Assembly: GCF_000230895.2 (NCBI RefSeq)
Contig: NC_016604.1
Span: 806,001 to 870,000, forward strand
Direction of reading: 5' to 3'
DNA length: 64,000 bases
From: Mycolicibacterium rhodesiae NBB3
Lineage (GTDB): Bacteria > Actinomycetota > Actinomycetes > Mycobacteriales > Mycobacteriaceae
The notes under the pieces are model-generated. The model searched no databases, was not told the DNA's origin, and was given only the letters and a program-made list of their open reading frames with translations. This document shows positions 1 through 8,111 of this stretch, piece after piece. The translations under genes were made by a program, and so were the position numbers. Numbering within the stretch: the stretch's first letter is position 1; the number at the start of each line of letters is the position of its first letter.

Positions 1-294
1 CTGCACACGCCCGGCCACACACCGGGAAGTCAGTGCTTCTTGCTCGACGGTCGACTGGTTGCCGGCGACACGCTGTTCTTGGAAGGCTGCGGGCGCACCG
101 ACTTTCCGGGCGGCGATGTCGATGAGATGTTTCGCAGCCTGCAGGCGCTGGCACAGCTGTCCGGTGATCCGACGGTGTTTCCCGGCCACTGGTATTCGAT
201 CGAACCCAGTGCCACGCTCTCGGAAGTCAAGCGCAGCAACTACGTGTACCGCGCAAGCAATCTCGACCAGTGGCGCATGTTGATGGGCGGCTGA
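1..294 (+). CDS. Metallo-beta-lactamase-fold hydrolase, C-terminal part (5' end outside window)
   Basis: The reading frame is already open at base 1 and runs to TGA at 292-294, so only the last 97 residues are seen. The fragment opens with HTPGHTPGS, the metal-binding His loop of glyoxalase II-like metallo-beta-lactamase-fold hydrolases. It continues with GRTDFPGGD, where an Asp bridges the two metals in this family, and VFPGHWYS, the usual last metal-ligand region. The substrate cannot be told from the fragment; relatives hydrolyse thioesters or oxidise persulfides. The family is soluble and cytoplasmic. The next gene starts 115 bp downstream in the same direction. The fold is certain, the exact reaction unknown. 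Confidence 0.85.
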   Translation: MHTPGHTPGSQCFLLDGRLVAGDTLFLEGCGRTDFPGGDVDEMFRSLQALAQLSGDPTVFPGHWYSIEPSATLSEVKRSNYVYRASNLDQWRMLMGG

Positions 295-409
295 GGGCTC
301 AATCGACGCCGGCGTTCGCGTCAGCAAAACTCGCCGGGTTGCGCCTTGCCTGCGTTATTCTCCCGTTGCTCAGCGTCTTTGCGGCGCGAACCGGGAGGAC
401 TCCGACTCG

Positions 410-1375
410 ATGACGACACCGCCCACGCCCGCTGGCTGGTATCCCGATCCCGACGGCAGTGGCGGTCAACGGTATTGGGACGGCATCCTGTGGACCGAGC
501 ACCGGTATCCCGCCGCGCCCCCTGCCAGCGAGGAGGCGACGGCCGTCGTGGCGTTGCCGCCCGAGCCTGTCGCAGAACGGGTCGGGTCGCACCGCAAGCC
601 CGACAGCGAGTCGGACCCCGAGCCCGCGCCCGCCCTCGAGTCCACGCCCATTTTCGAGTCCACGACGGAGACGTTCGCATACAAGACCGATCCGGTGAAC
701 CAGGGGTTCGCTGCGGACGCTCCGGCAACGTCGCCGCCCCCGTTCGAACCGGCACCCGAGCCGCCGAGTCGCAACCGCAGCATCCTCGTTCCCTACCTCG
801 CCGCGTGCGCGGTACTGCTCGCCGTGCTGGTCGGCCTCTCCGTCTACGGGTTCGTCATCAAGAAGGACCCCGGAGTACAGATCTCGTCTGCCACCGACAC
901 GACGACCGAAACGTCTTCTCCGACTTCGACGGAGAGCACCGAGACCACATCGGAGACGCCCACCGAGACCCCGACGGCGGGCCCGACGACCGTGGGCCCG
1001 ACGGGCGACGTCACCGACGGGCCCCTGTCGTTCACCATCCACGGCATCGAGATCGGGGACACCGTGGTGATGTCGGACGCACCGCTCGAGAAGACCGCGG
1101 TCGGCGAGTTCGTCGTCGTCCACATGACCGTGACGAACGTCGGCACCGACCCCGCGTCGTTCATCGGCATGTTCCAGACGCTGCACGCAGGCGGCACCAC
1201 CTATCCGCTCGACGACGAGGCGACGGCCTATCTAGAGGGCACGTTCGCCGACCTCGAACCGGGTCAGTCCGCCGACGTGTCCGTCGCCTACGACGTACCG
1301 GTGGGCACACCGCCCGAGTCCATCGAATTGCACGCCGATCCGAGCACCCCCGGCGCGGAGGTTCCGCTCGCTTGA
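410..1375 (+). CDS. DUF2510 membrane protein with extracellular DUF4352-like domain
   Basis: This 321-aa protein begins with a DUF2510 module (residues about 4-30, PAGWYPDPDGSGGQRYWDG), a short aromatic motif common at the N-terminus of actinobacterial membrane proteins. A Pro/Glu-rich cytoplasmic stretch follows, then one transmembrane helix (about residues 125-148) and a Thr/Ser/Glu-rich linker. The C-terminal part, from about residue 200, looks like an Ig-like DUF4352 domain (EFVVVHMTVTNVGTDP and later strands), as in MPT63-type secreted proteins. ATG 410 follows GGGAGGA by 11 nt. It is probably anchored in the plasma membrane with the C-terminus outside. The function is unknown. A palindrome 32 bp after the stop may end the transcript. 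Confidence 0.8.
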   Translation: MTTPPTPAGWYPDPDGSGGQRYWDGILWTEHRYPAAPPASEEATAVVALPPEPVAERVGSHRKPDSESDPEPAPALESTPIFESTTETFAYKTDPVNQGFAADAPATSPPPFEPAPEPPSRNRSILVPYLAACAVLLAVLVGLSVYGFVIKKDPGVQISSATDTTTETSSPTSTESTETTSETPTETPTAGPTTVGPTGDVTDGPLSFTIHGIEIGDTVVMSDAPLEKTAVGEFVVVHMTVTNVGTDPASFIGMFQTLHAGGTTYPLDDEATAYLEGTFADLEPGQSADVSVAYDVPVGTPPESIELHADPSTPGAEVPLA

Positions 1376-1406
1376 CGTGCCGCCGCACGGTTTCGCCCCA
1401 TACCCA

Positions 1407-1424
1407 GAGGTTTGCGCAAACCTC
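1407..1424 (+). terminator. Palindromic hairpin after the DUF2510 gene
   Basis: GAGGTTTGCGCAAACCTC is a perfect 18-bp palindrome (7-bp stem with a GCGC loop) lying 32 bp after the stop at 1375. It is followed by the T-containing stretch GATTGTTACTTTCG. The position fits a transcription terminator. It is not a classical poly-U terminator, and an operator is the alternative. Confidence 0.45.
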
Positions 1425-1536
1425 GATTGTTACTTTCGTCTCTGCTTACTCAGCTTCCTGGGCTTTTCCAGCAAATGACGCTGGCGCAAATTCGGCCATG
1501 CTGTAGCGCCGCGCGGACCGTGATATACACCGGGGC

Positions 1537-2469
1537 GTGGAAACGGTCGAACTCCGGTCACTGAGCGTGACCGACATCTCGGCTACCGGGTGGATGGCAC
1601 TGGCTGCCTGGGTGGCGGTCGTGGTTCTCATCGCGGCACTGGTGTACGCGTGGCGGGCCTATCACCGAGCCAGGGCGCAGTCCGAAGAGCTGCTGCAGCC
1701 CAACGTGGCGATGTTCATGGAGCCCGCCGCCAACGACTGGCACCTCGTCGAACTCGTCGTGCGGAACTTCGGGCAGACTCCGGCGTACGGCATCCGGTTC
1801 GAGTGGGCCCACCCTCCGACCGTCGGCAAGTACGAGAACGTCTACGACGAGCGCTATGTCGACATCGTGCCGCTGAACCTTCCGGCGGAGATTCCGTACC
1901 TCGCGCCGTCGCAGGAATGGCGGATCGTATGGGATTCGGCACTCGATCGCCGCGAGCTCGGCGAAACCATCGCGTCACGATTCGACGGCGCGGTGACGTA
2001 CTCCGATCAGCCGACGACCAAGGCGGGCTCCAAGCGATCCGGTAACCAGTTCCGATCGGCAGCCGTATTGGATTGGGCCACACTGCATCCTGTCGAGCGC
2101 CTTGAGCTGTTGACCACCCACGATCTGGCGCGCCAGGAGAAGCAGAAGCTCGAACTGCTGCGCAATCTGCTGACGTACTACCAGTACGCGACGAAAGAGA
2201 GTCGCGAAGAGGTGCTGCGCAGCGAGATCAACCGGGTCCGCAACGCCGCCGACAAGATGCGCGAGCGTCTGTCCACCGGCCAGGTCGACGCGCCCCCAGC
2301 AGCGCAGGCCCCCGCGCCGCGCGAGGTACCTCGTGTCGCGCCGCCGCTCGAGGTGCCGTTCCACGGGCTGCGCGAGGTCCCCCAGGACAACGGTGTGCAC
2401 TACGACGACGATGACGCCCGCACCCAGGTGATCAACGGCGGGCCCCGGCACCGGCGCGATCTCGGCTAG
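1537..2469 (+). CDS. Single-pass membrane protein of unknown function
   Basis: This 310-aa protein starts at GTG 1537. It has one clear transmembrane helix near the N-terminus (about residues 19-42), then a globular region of about 180 residues that matches no family I recognise (it contains ELVVRNFGQTPAYGIRFEW). A charged helical stretch (about 190-245, rich in Gln, Glu, Lys and Arg) could be a coiled coil. The tail is Pro/Arg-rich. The FGQTPAYGI segment resembles beta-sandwich proteins that sit next to a membrane helix. No neighbour is within 60 bp, so it is probably transcribed alone. I assign no function. Confidence 0.7.
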   Translation: METVELRSLSVTDISATGWMALAAWVAVVVLIAALVYAWRAYHRARAQSEELLQPNVAMFMEPAANDWHLVELVVRNFGQTPAYGIRFEWAHPPTVGKYENVYDERYVDIVPLNLPAEIPYLAPSQEWRIVWDSALDRRELGETIASRFDGAVTYSDQPTTKAGSKRSGNQFRSAAVLDWATLHPVERLELLTTHDLARQEKQKLELLRNLLTYYQYATKESREEVLRSEINRVRNAADKMRERLSTGQVDAPPAAQAPAPREVPRVAPPLEVPFHGLREVPQDNGVHYDDDDARTQVINGGPRHRRDLG

Positions 2470-2508
2470 AAGCAGCCGACTCCCCCGAAAGCTCGCCGCT
2501 TTCTTTTC

Positions 2509-2526
2509 GTAACGGTGTTACGTAAC
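2509..2526 (+). promoter_or_regulatory. Candidate TetR operator (GTAAC/GTTAC repeats)
   Basis: GTAACGGTGTTACGTAAC contains three half-sites. GTAAC-GGT-GTTAC is an exact inverted repeat, and GTTACGTAAC is a second exact palindrome sharing the middle half-site. It lies 38 bp upstream of the crotonase start, and a TetR gene follows that crotonase directly, so it is the natural autoregulatory site. Binding is inferred. Confidence 0.55.
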
Positions 2527-2563
2527 ATCGGTTTGAAACCGAGACGCACTCAAAGGAGAGGCG

Positions 2564-3262
2564 ATGACCAGCACCGTTGGCTATGAACTCAATGATTCGG
2601 TCGCGACGATCACCATGGACGACGGCAAGGTCAACGTGCTGGGTCCGGATATGCAGGCCGCGATCAACGAGGCCCTCGACCGCGCCGAGAAGGACTCCGC
2701 GAAGGCGGTCGTGATCGCGGGTAACGACCGCGTGTTCAGCGGCGGCTTCGACCTCGCGGTCTTCCAGTCCGGCGATGCCAAGGCGGCGCACAACATGCTG
2801 GCCGGCGGTTTCGAGTTGTCGGTGCGCTGTCTGACGTTCCCGGCGCCGGTGATCATGGCGGCGACGGGTTCGGCGATCGCGATGGGTTCGTTCCTGCTGC
2901 TGTCGGGTGACCATCGTGTCGGACAGCCCAAGACCAAGTGCCAGGCCATCGAGGTGGCGATCGGCATGACGATTCCGATCGCCGCGATCGAGATCATGCG
3001 GATGCGATTGACGCCCGCGGCTTTCCATCGCGGCGCCGCACTGGCGTCGATCTACGTCGGCGACGAGACGATCACGGCGGGCTGGCTGGACGAGATCGTC
3101 GAGAAGGACCAGGTTCTCGCCAGCGCTCAAACGGCAGCCGCGGCCGCGGCGCAGTTGCACACCGGCTCGCACGTGGCGACAAAACTGAAGGCACGCGAGT
3201 CGGCATTGCAGGCGATCCGGGCCGGAATCGATGGATTGGCAACGGAATTCAGTCTCGGCTAG
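2564..3262 (+). CDS. Crotonase-superfamily enoyl-CoA hydratase/isomerase-like protein
   Basis: This 232-aa protein has the crotonase fold: VAGNDRVFSGGFDL-type oxyanion loop 1 (VFSGGFDLAVF) and a second oxyanion loop in GSAIAMGSFLLLSGDHRVG. Crotonases act on acyl-CoA thioesters in the cytoplasm (hydration, isomerisation or hydrolysis). In classic hydratases the second loop reads GGGxEL and a PEI segment carries the second catalytic Glu. Here the first is AMGSFLL and the second GQPKTK, so the standard hydratase Glu pair is not obvious; the downstream IEVAIGM may supply a Glu. The exact reaction is therefore open. ATG 2564 follows AAAGGAGAGG. The TetR gene starts 9 bp after the stop, so the two form an operon behind the candidate operator at 2509. 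Confidence 0.85.
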   Translation: MTSTVGYELNDSVATITMDDGKVNVLGPDMQAAINEALDRAEKDSAKAVVIAGNDRVFSGGFDLAVFQSGDAKAAHNMLAGGFELSVRCLTFPAPVIMAATGSAIAMGSFLLLSGDHRVGQPKTKCQAIEVAIGMTIPIAAIEIMRMRLTPAAFHRGAALASIYVGDETITAGWLDEIVEKDQVLASAQTAAAAAAQLHTGSHVATKLKARESALQAIRAGIDGLATEFSLG

Positions 3263-3271
3263 GCAGCTGAG

Positions 3272-3865
3272 ATGCCCAGGGCCAAGCAACGCACGCCCGA
3301 ACTTCGGGAGCATCTGCTGGAGGTCGCGATCGCGACCCTGGCCACCGACGGGGTCGCCGGCTTCACGACACGACGCGTGGCCGAGCGGGCCGGTACGTCG
3401 GTGCCCGCGGTGTACGAACTGTTCGTCGACAAGGCCGGTCTGGTCCGCGCGATGTTCTTCGAGGGCTTCCGGCTGCTGGGCGCCGAGCTGGCCGAGGTGC
3501 CGGAGAGCGAGGATCCGCTGGCCGACGTGGAGCGGCTGGTGCCGGTGTTCCGGCTGTTCTGCCGCGCCTACCCGAGGCTGGCGCAGGTGATGTTTTCACG
3601 GCCGTTCATGGACTTCGAGCCGGGACCCGACGAGTTGGCGGCCGGAGCGTCGGTGCGCGAGGTGTTCGTCGGCCGGATACAGCGCTGCGTAGATGCCGGG
3701 CTGCTGACCGGTGACGTCACGGACATCGCGCACGTCCTGCTCGCCCTGGCGCAGGGTTTGGCGGTGCAGGAGCTGGGCCGGTGGCTGGGCTCGTCGGCGC
3801 CGGTGGTCGAGCGGCGATGGAAGCTCGGCGTCTCCTCGCTGCTGGCGGGCTTCCGGAGCTCCTGA
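3272..3865 (+). CDS. TetR-family transcriptional regulator
   Basis: This 197-aa protein has an N-terminal helix-turn-helix of the TetR type at about residues 10-55 (ATDGVAGFTTRRVAERAGTS, then VPAVYELFVDKAGLV). The C-terminal part is all-helical and of the kind that binds a small ligand. It is encoded 9 bp after the crotonase gene, so it probably controls that gene and itself through the GTAAC/GTTAC palindromes at 2509-2526. An acyl-CoA or related substrate of the crotonase is the likely inducer, by analogy with other TetR-crotonase pairs. Family assignment is firm; target and ligand are inferred. Confidence 0.9.
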   Translation: MPRAKQRTPELREHLLEVAIATLATDGVAGFTTRRVAERAGTSVPAVYELFVDKAGLVRAMFFEGFRLLGAELAEVPESEDPLADVERLVPVFRLFCRAYPRLAQVMFSRPFMDFEPGPDELAAGASVREVFVGRIQRCVDAGLLTGDVTDIAHVLLALAQGLAVQELGRWLGSSAPVVERRWKLGVSSLLAGFRSS

Positions 3866-3878
3866 CGCCGCCGAACGC

Positions 3879-3957
3879 ACGCTTGTTTGCTCGCCGTCTC
3901 GGCCGATATGTGCAACAAGCGTGCCCTCGCCGCAGCCGAAGTTGGGGCAATTGCCCC
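3879..3957 (+). other. Intergenic inverted repeats after tetR
   Basis: ACGCTTGTT (3879-3887) is repeated inverted as AACAAGCGT (3914-3922), with a 26-nt loop. GGGGCAATTGCCCC (3944-3957) is a perfect 14-bp palindrome. The first could end the tetR transcript. The second lies 36 bp before the next start and could be an operator. Neither matches a site I recognise. Confidence 0.4.
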
Positions 3958-3993
3958 ATGCTGCTACGCACGTCCTCGACAAATGATCACGGT

Positions 3994-4731
3994 ATGACGA
4001 TGACACCCGAAGCGGCCGCAGCCGCCAGCAAGAACCTCCCACTGCCCGACGGAGACGAAGAACGAGTAGTCGGCTTCGGCGTGATGGGCCTGCCCTTCGC
4101 CAGCGGGCACTACCTCGCCTTCCGCGATTTCCCCGAGACGTCCTTCTCCCCTGCCTACCTGTCGGTGTGGCATCGCACCCCCGACGGAGTGTGGACCTTC
4201 TACGCCACCACTCCCGGCCCGCAGAGCTGCTCGCGCTACTTCAGTTCGGCCACGCCGGTGGACCCGGTCGTCTGCGGCATCACGTCGCGTTGGGTCACGC
4301 CCTGGTCGCTCGCGGTTTCCATTGAGGGCGTGCTGGATTGGCGTGTCGACATCGCCGCCACTGCGGCGACGCGGCTGATGAGCGCCATCGGATCCCGCCT
4401 GCCCGCGATGGCGTCCAGGAACCGCAAGGTGCTCGCCGCGATGAGCCCCGTCGTAGGGCCTCTGTTGGGTGTCGGCCGGATCAAGCTGACCGGCAACCTG
4501 CCCAACGGTCAGGAGTTCCGCATCGCACCGCGACGTGTATGGGCGGTCACCGACTCGAGCGCCGTCGTGCACGGTGAGGATCTCGGCCCCATCGGACCTC
4601 ATCGCGTGCAGGGCAACCTCGCGGACTTCCAGCTGCCCCAGCGCGGCATCTGCGTCGTCGCGCAGGGCCGGTTCGAGGCATTCGATGTCGCCCGTCACCG
4701 CGACGGCGACCGTCTTGACCTATCCAGCTGA
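3994..4731 (+). CDS. Conserved hypothetical protein (about 245 aa)
   Basis: The frame is open further upstream, but that part overlaps the end of tetR. ATG 3994 ([20 protein letters not shown]) is the first sensible start and gives 245 aa. The protein is Trp/Pro/Phe-rich with short beta-like segments ([19 protein letters not shown]), no signal peptide and at most a weak hydrophobic stretch near residues 140-160. The layout recalls carotenoid 1,2-hydratase or lipocalin-type beta-barrel proteins, but that is only an impression. The HD-GYP/LuxR gene starts 31 bp later in the same direction, so the two may be co-transcribed. Confidence 0.65.
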   Translation: MTMTPEAAAAASKNLPLPDGDEERVVGFGVMGLPFASGHYLAFRDFPETSFSPAYLSVWHRTPDGVWTFYATTPGPQSCSRYFSSATPVDPVVCGITSRWVTPWSLAVSIEGVLDWRVDIAATAATRLMSAIGSRLPAMASRNRKVLAAMSPVVGPLLGVGRIKLTGNLPNGQEFRIAPRRVWAVTDSSAVVHGEDLGPIGPHRVQGNLADFQLPQRGICVVAQGRFEAFDVARHRDGDRLDLSS

Positions 4732-4762
4732 CCCGACGGTGACAACAGCGCAGAATCGGCAG

Positions 4763-6325
4763 ATGTCCACTCGCGCGGCGCCGCCCGAACTTCCGACACG
4801 TGCGGAGGTACTGGCGGCGCTGTCGGTGGCGATCGACCTCGGGTTGGGGCAGCCTGCCGAACACATGCTGCGGTCGGCGTTGATCGCGACGCGGATCGCC
4901 GACCGGTTGAGTCTCACTGCGTCACAGCGCGATTGCATCTACTACGCAACGCTGATCATGTGGATCGGTTGCCATGCCGACTCGCACGAATACGCGCGAT
5001 GGTTCGGCGACGACATCGCCGTACGCCGGGGCTCGTATCTCGTCGACTGGTCCGGGCTGCCATACCAGCGCTTCCTGCTGACCAACATCGGCCGCGGAGA
5101 GTCGCTGCTGTCACGGTTGAGGACCGTGGCGACGCTGTATGCCAATGCGCGCGGCCATATCTCGGAGCTCATCCACTCACACTGCACATCGGCGGCACTG
5201 CTGGCCGAACGGATCGGGCTGTCCAGCGATGTGCAGACGGCGTTGCGCTCCACCTTCGAACGCTTCGACGGTGGCGGTCTGCCTGCCGGCGCCAGTGGCG
5301 AGGCGATCCCGATCGAGATGCGGGTGGCCCAGCTCGCCGACATGGTCGAGGTGCACCAGCGCGAGTTCGGCACCGAGGGTGCCGTCGCGATGGCCCGCAG
5401 CCGTCGGGGCGGACAGTTCGACCCCGCGGTGGTCGACGCATTCCTCGCCGACCCGTCGGGGGTGCTCGCGGTGCCGTCGGCAGGTGACGTGTGGGCCACC
5501 GCGCTGCAGCACGCACCGGATCGCGCCACTCGGCTCGACGGTCAGTCGCTGGACACGCTCCTGGTGGCGCTCGGCGACTTCGTCGACCTCAAATGCCCGT
5601 TCACACTGGGGCATTCGCGTGCGGTCGCCACCCTGGCCGCCGATGCCGCCTTGATCGCCGGATTGGACGACGACGCCGTCACCGTGACCCGCAGGGCGGC
5701 CTACGTGCACGACATCGGCCGCATCGGCGTCTCGAACCAGATCTGGTCCAAATCGGGCGGTTTGACGATGGCGGAGTTCGAACGCATGCGGCTGCACCCG
5801 TATCTGTCCGAGCGCATCCTGTCGCGGGTCCCCGGACTCAAGGACGTCGCGTCGGTCGCCACCAATCATCACGAATGCCTCGACGGCTCCGGGTATCCGC
5901 GCGGCCTGGCGGCGCGGCAGTTGACGATGCCCGACCGGATACTGGCGTGCGCGGTGAGCTACCAGAGTGCACTGGAGCCGCGGCCCTACCGCGAAGCCCT
6001 CGGGCCTGCCGGGGCGGCACGGCGGCTGCGTGAACGCGTCCGCGACGGCGAGCTCGACCCAGTGGCCGCCGACGCCGTGCTGTACGCCTCCGGTCAGGCG
6101 CCGGACAGACCGAAGACGCGGCCGCACGGGCTCACCGCGCGCGAGGTCGAGGTGCTTCGACTGGTGGCACAGGGCGCCAGCAACAAGGAGATCGCGGCCC
6201 AACTGGTGCTGAGCGAGAAGACGGTCCGCAATCACGTCGAACGCACGTACACCAAGATCGGCGTCTCGAACCGGATCGGGGCGAGCATGTATGCGCTCGA
6301 ACACGGTCTGACCGCTGAGGGTTGA
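4763..6325 (+). CDS. Tandem HD / HD-GYP phosphohydrolase fused to a LuxR DNA-binding domain
   Basis: This protein of about 520 aa has three parts. Residues about 20-200 are a first, degenerate HD-like domain ([10 protein letters not shown]). Residues about 280-400 are an HD-GYP domain with HDIGRIGV and [15 protein letters not shown]. Residues about 452-516 are a LuxR-type helix-turn-helix ([20 protein letters not shown]). HD-GYP domains hydrolyse cyclic dinucleotides, classically c-di-GMP, using metals bound by these His and Asp residues, all present here. A LuxR output implies that nucleotide turnover or binding controls transcription directly. ATG 4763 was chosen; an in-frame GTG at 4739 would add 8 residues. 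No receiver domain is visible. Substrate and target genes are unknown. Confidence 0.85.
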   Translation: MSTRAAPPELPTRAEVLAALSVAIDLGLGQPAEHMLRSALIATRIADRLSLTASQRDCIYYATLIMWIGCHADSHEYARWFGDDIAVRRGSYLVDWSGLPYQRFLLTNIGRGESLLSRLRTVATLYANARGHISELIHSHCTSAALLAERIGLSSDVQTALRSTFERFDGGGLPAGASGEAIPIEMRVAQLADMVEVHQREFGTEGAVAMARSRRGGQFDPAVVDAFLADPSGVLAVPSAGDVWATALQHAPDRATRLDGQSLDTLLVALGDFVDLKCPFTLGHSRAVATLAADAALIAGLDDDAVTVTRRAAYVHDIGRIGVSNQIWSKSGGLTMAEFERMRLHPYLSERILSRVPGLKDVASVATNHHECLDGSGYPRGLAARQLTMPDRILACAVSYQSALEPRPYREALGPAGAARRLRERVRDGELDPVAADAVLYASGQAPDRPKTRPHGLTAREVEVLRLVAQGASNKEIAAQLVLSEKTVRNHVERTYTKIGVSNRIGASMYALEHGLTAEG

Positions 6326-6372
6326 GGCATTCGCCTCATGCGCTGGCGCACCTTGGGGCGGATGGTCGATGC

Positions 6373-7125
6373 ATGAACCGAAACCTCGCCGCCACCTACG
6401 GCGCACTCTGCTACACGCTGTTCCTCGTTGTCTTCCTGTACCTGATCGGCTTCGTCGGCGGACTTTTCGTGCCGCGAAGCGTCGACCATGCCCTGACCGC
6501 CTCGGCCGGCTGGGCGGTCCTCATCGATATCGCGTTGGTGACGCTCTTCGGGCTGCAGCACAGCGTCATGGCCCGTCCTGCGTTCAAACGCTGGTGGACC
6601 CGCGTCGTGCCGACGCCCATCGAACGGAGCACCTACGTGCTCGTCGCGAGTCTCGTTCTCGTCGCGATGTTTTGGCAGTGGCGCGAGCTGCCCGCCGTCG
6701 TCTGGGAGGTGACGTGGCAGCCGGCACGGCTCGCGGTATGGACGCTGTTCTGGCTGGGCTGGGCGATCGTGTTGGCCTCGACCTTCATGATCGACCACTT
6801 CGAGTTGTTCGGGCTCAAGCAGGTGTTCGCGGCGTGGCGGGCGCAGCCGTCCGCCGAGACCGGCTTCCGCGTGACGCTGCTCTATCGCGTGGTGCGCCAC
6901 CCGCTGATGATGGGGTTTCTCATCGCGTTCTGGGCCGCTCCGACCATGACATGGGGTCGCCTGTTGTTTGCGACGGCGATGACGACCTACATCCTGATCG
7001 CCCTGCAGATCGAAGAACACGACCTGATCGCGGCGCTGGGCAGCCGGTACGCCGAATATCGGCAGCGAGTCCCCATGCTGATCCCCGGGTTGCGCAGACG
7101 CCGTACTGACATCATGGTCGGGTGA
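6373..7125 (+). CDS. mddA: MddA-type methanethiol S-methyltransferase (NnrU/ICMT-like membrane protein)
   Basis: This 250-aa integral membrane protein has about five hydrophobic helices. Its C-terminal signature is of the isoprenylcysteine-methyltransferase type: RVVRHPLMMGFLIAFW, then LQIEEHDLIAALGSRYAEYR and VPML, which form the SAM-binding site in that superfamily. Actinobacterial members with this sequence are annotated as MddA, which methylates methanethiol to dimethyl sulfide using SAM. The call rests on family resemblance and not on substrate evidence, so another thiol acceptor is possible. ATG 6373 was used. The stop overlaps the start of the CorA-type gene by 4 nt (GTGA), so the two are translationally coupled. 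Confidence 0.7.
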   Translation: MNRNLAATYGALCYTLFLVVFLYLIGFVGGLFVPRSVDHALTASAGWAVLIDIALVTLFGLQHSVMARPAFKRWWTRVVPTPIERSTYVLVASLVLVAMFWQWRELPAVVWEVTWQPARLAVWTLFWLGWAIVLASTFMIDHFELFGLKQVFAAWRAQPSAETGFRVTLLYRVVRHPLMMGFLIAFWAAPTMTWGRLLFATAMTTYILIALQIEEHDLIAALGSRYAEYRQRVPMLIPGLRRRRTDIMVG

Positions 7126-8111
7126 CCGACGTTCGAGGCCGGGTCTGGCGAGACGGCAAGCCGCAAGACGACTTCGAGTTCTCGGCGATCTCGGACTATC
7201 TCGCCGAGCCCGAAGCCCTGGTCTGGTGCGACATCTACGACCCCGACCACGCGATCCTCAAGGACTTGGCCACTGAACTGGACCTGGACAGCTGGGCGGT
7301 GGAGGACGCGATCGCAGAGGCCGAGCGCACAAAGGCCGCCGTCTATCGCTCACACACCTTCTTCACCGTGTACGCCGTGGAGGTCAAGGACCCTCCGCCA
7401 GATGACGACTCCGAGTCGGGTCTGGAGATACACCGGATCTCGGGGTTCGTGCTCCCGCGCGGACTGATCACGGTGCGCCTGTCGCCGAACTTCGACATCG
7501 AGGCCATCTCGCAACGCTTCGACGAACTCGGAGGCCAGGAGCACGGCGTGGGTTCCCTAGTGCACGGACTGCTCGACGTCGTAGTCGACAGTCACTTCGA
7601 CGCGGTGCAGTCACTCGACGATTCCATCGAAGCGGTCGAGGACGACCTGTTCGAACAGAACGCCAGAAAAAGCTTGCAGCGAAAGACATTCCGGCTGCGA
7701 AAGGATCTCGTCGAGTTGCGGCGGGTCGTGCTGCCGATGCGCGAGGTCGTCAACTCGATCCAGCACCGAAGGCTGGACGCCAAGACGTCACCGGAACTCG
7801 ACCCGCTGTACGCCGATCTCTACGACCATGTACTGCGGGCGTCGGAGTGGACAGAGTCGTTGCGCGACATGATCACCACGGTGTTCGAAACCAATCTGTC
7901 GCTGCAGGACGCCCGGCTGAACACCGTGATGAAAAAACTCACGGGATGGGCAGCGATCATCGCGGTGCCGACGGCCATCACCGGCTTCTACGGGCAGAAC
8001 GTCGCGTACCCGGGCATCGAAACGGTGGGCGGATTCATCACGAGCACATCGATCATCGTGGTGATGGTGCTTGTCCTGTACTGGATGTTCAAGCGGCGGG
8101 ATTGGCTGTAG
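7122..8111 (+). CDS. CorA-family divalent cation channel with a GQN signature
   Basis: This 329-aa protein has the CorA layout: a large cytoplasmic domain with a long coiled-coil region (about residues 165-275) and two C-terminal transmembrane helices. The loop after the first helix normally reads YGMN in CorA Mg/Co channels; here it is FYGQNV (G291, Q292, N293). The end KRRDWL is typical of the family. Homopentameric CorA channels carry Mg2+, Co2+ or other divalent cations into the cell. The loop variant leaves ion choice uncertain. GTG 7122 overlaps the mddA stop. The stop at 8111 abuts the convergent oxidoreductase gene with no spacer. Confidence 0.88.
   Translation: MTDVRGRVWRDGKPQDDFEFSAISDYLAEPEALVWCDIYDPDHAILKDLATELDLDSWAVEDAIAEAERTKAAVYRSHTFFTVYAVEVKDPPPDDDSESGLEIHRISGFVLPRGLITVRLSPNFDIEAISQRFDELGGQEHGVGSLVHGLLDVVVDSHFDAVQSLDDSIEAVEDDLFEQNARKSLQRKTFRLRKDLVELRRVVLPMREVVNSIQHRRLDAKTSPELDPLYADLYDHVLRASEWTESLRDMITTVFETNLSLQDARLNTVMKKLTGWAAIIAVPTAITGFYGQNVAYPGIETVGGFITSTSIIVVMVLVLYWMFKRRDWL

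Noticed and set aside
3944..3957. GGGGCAATTGCCCC as a copy of a repeat family
   Set aside because: I found no second copy in the window; kept only as a local palindrome.
5177..6406. 409-codon minus-strand frame over the HD-GYP/LuxR gene
   Set aside because: Mirror of the plus-strand coding frame, with Arg/His-rich composition and no domain pattern.
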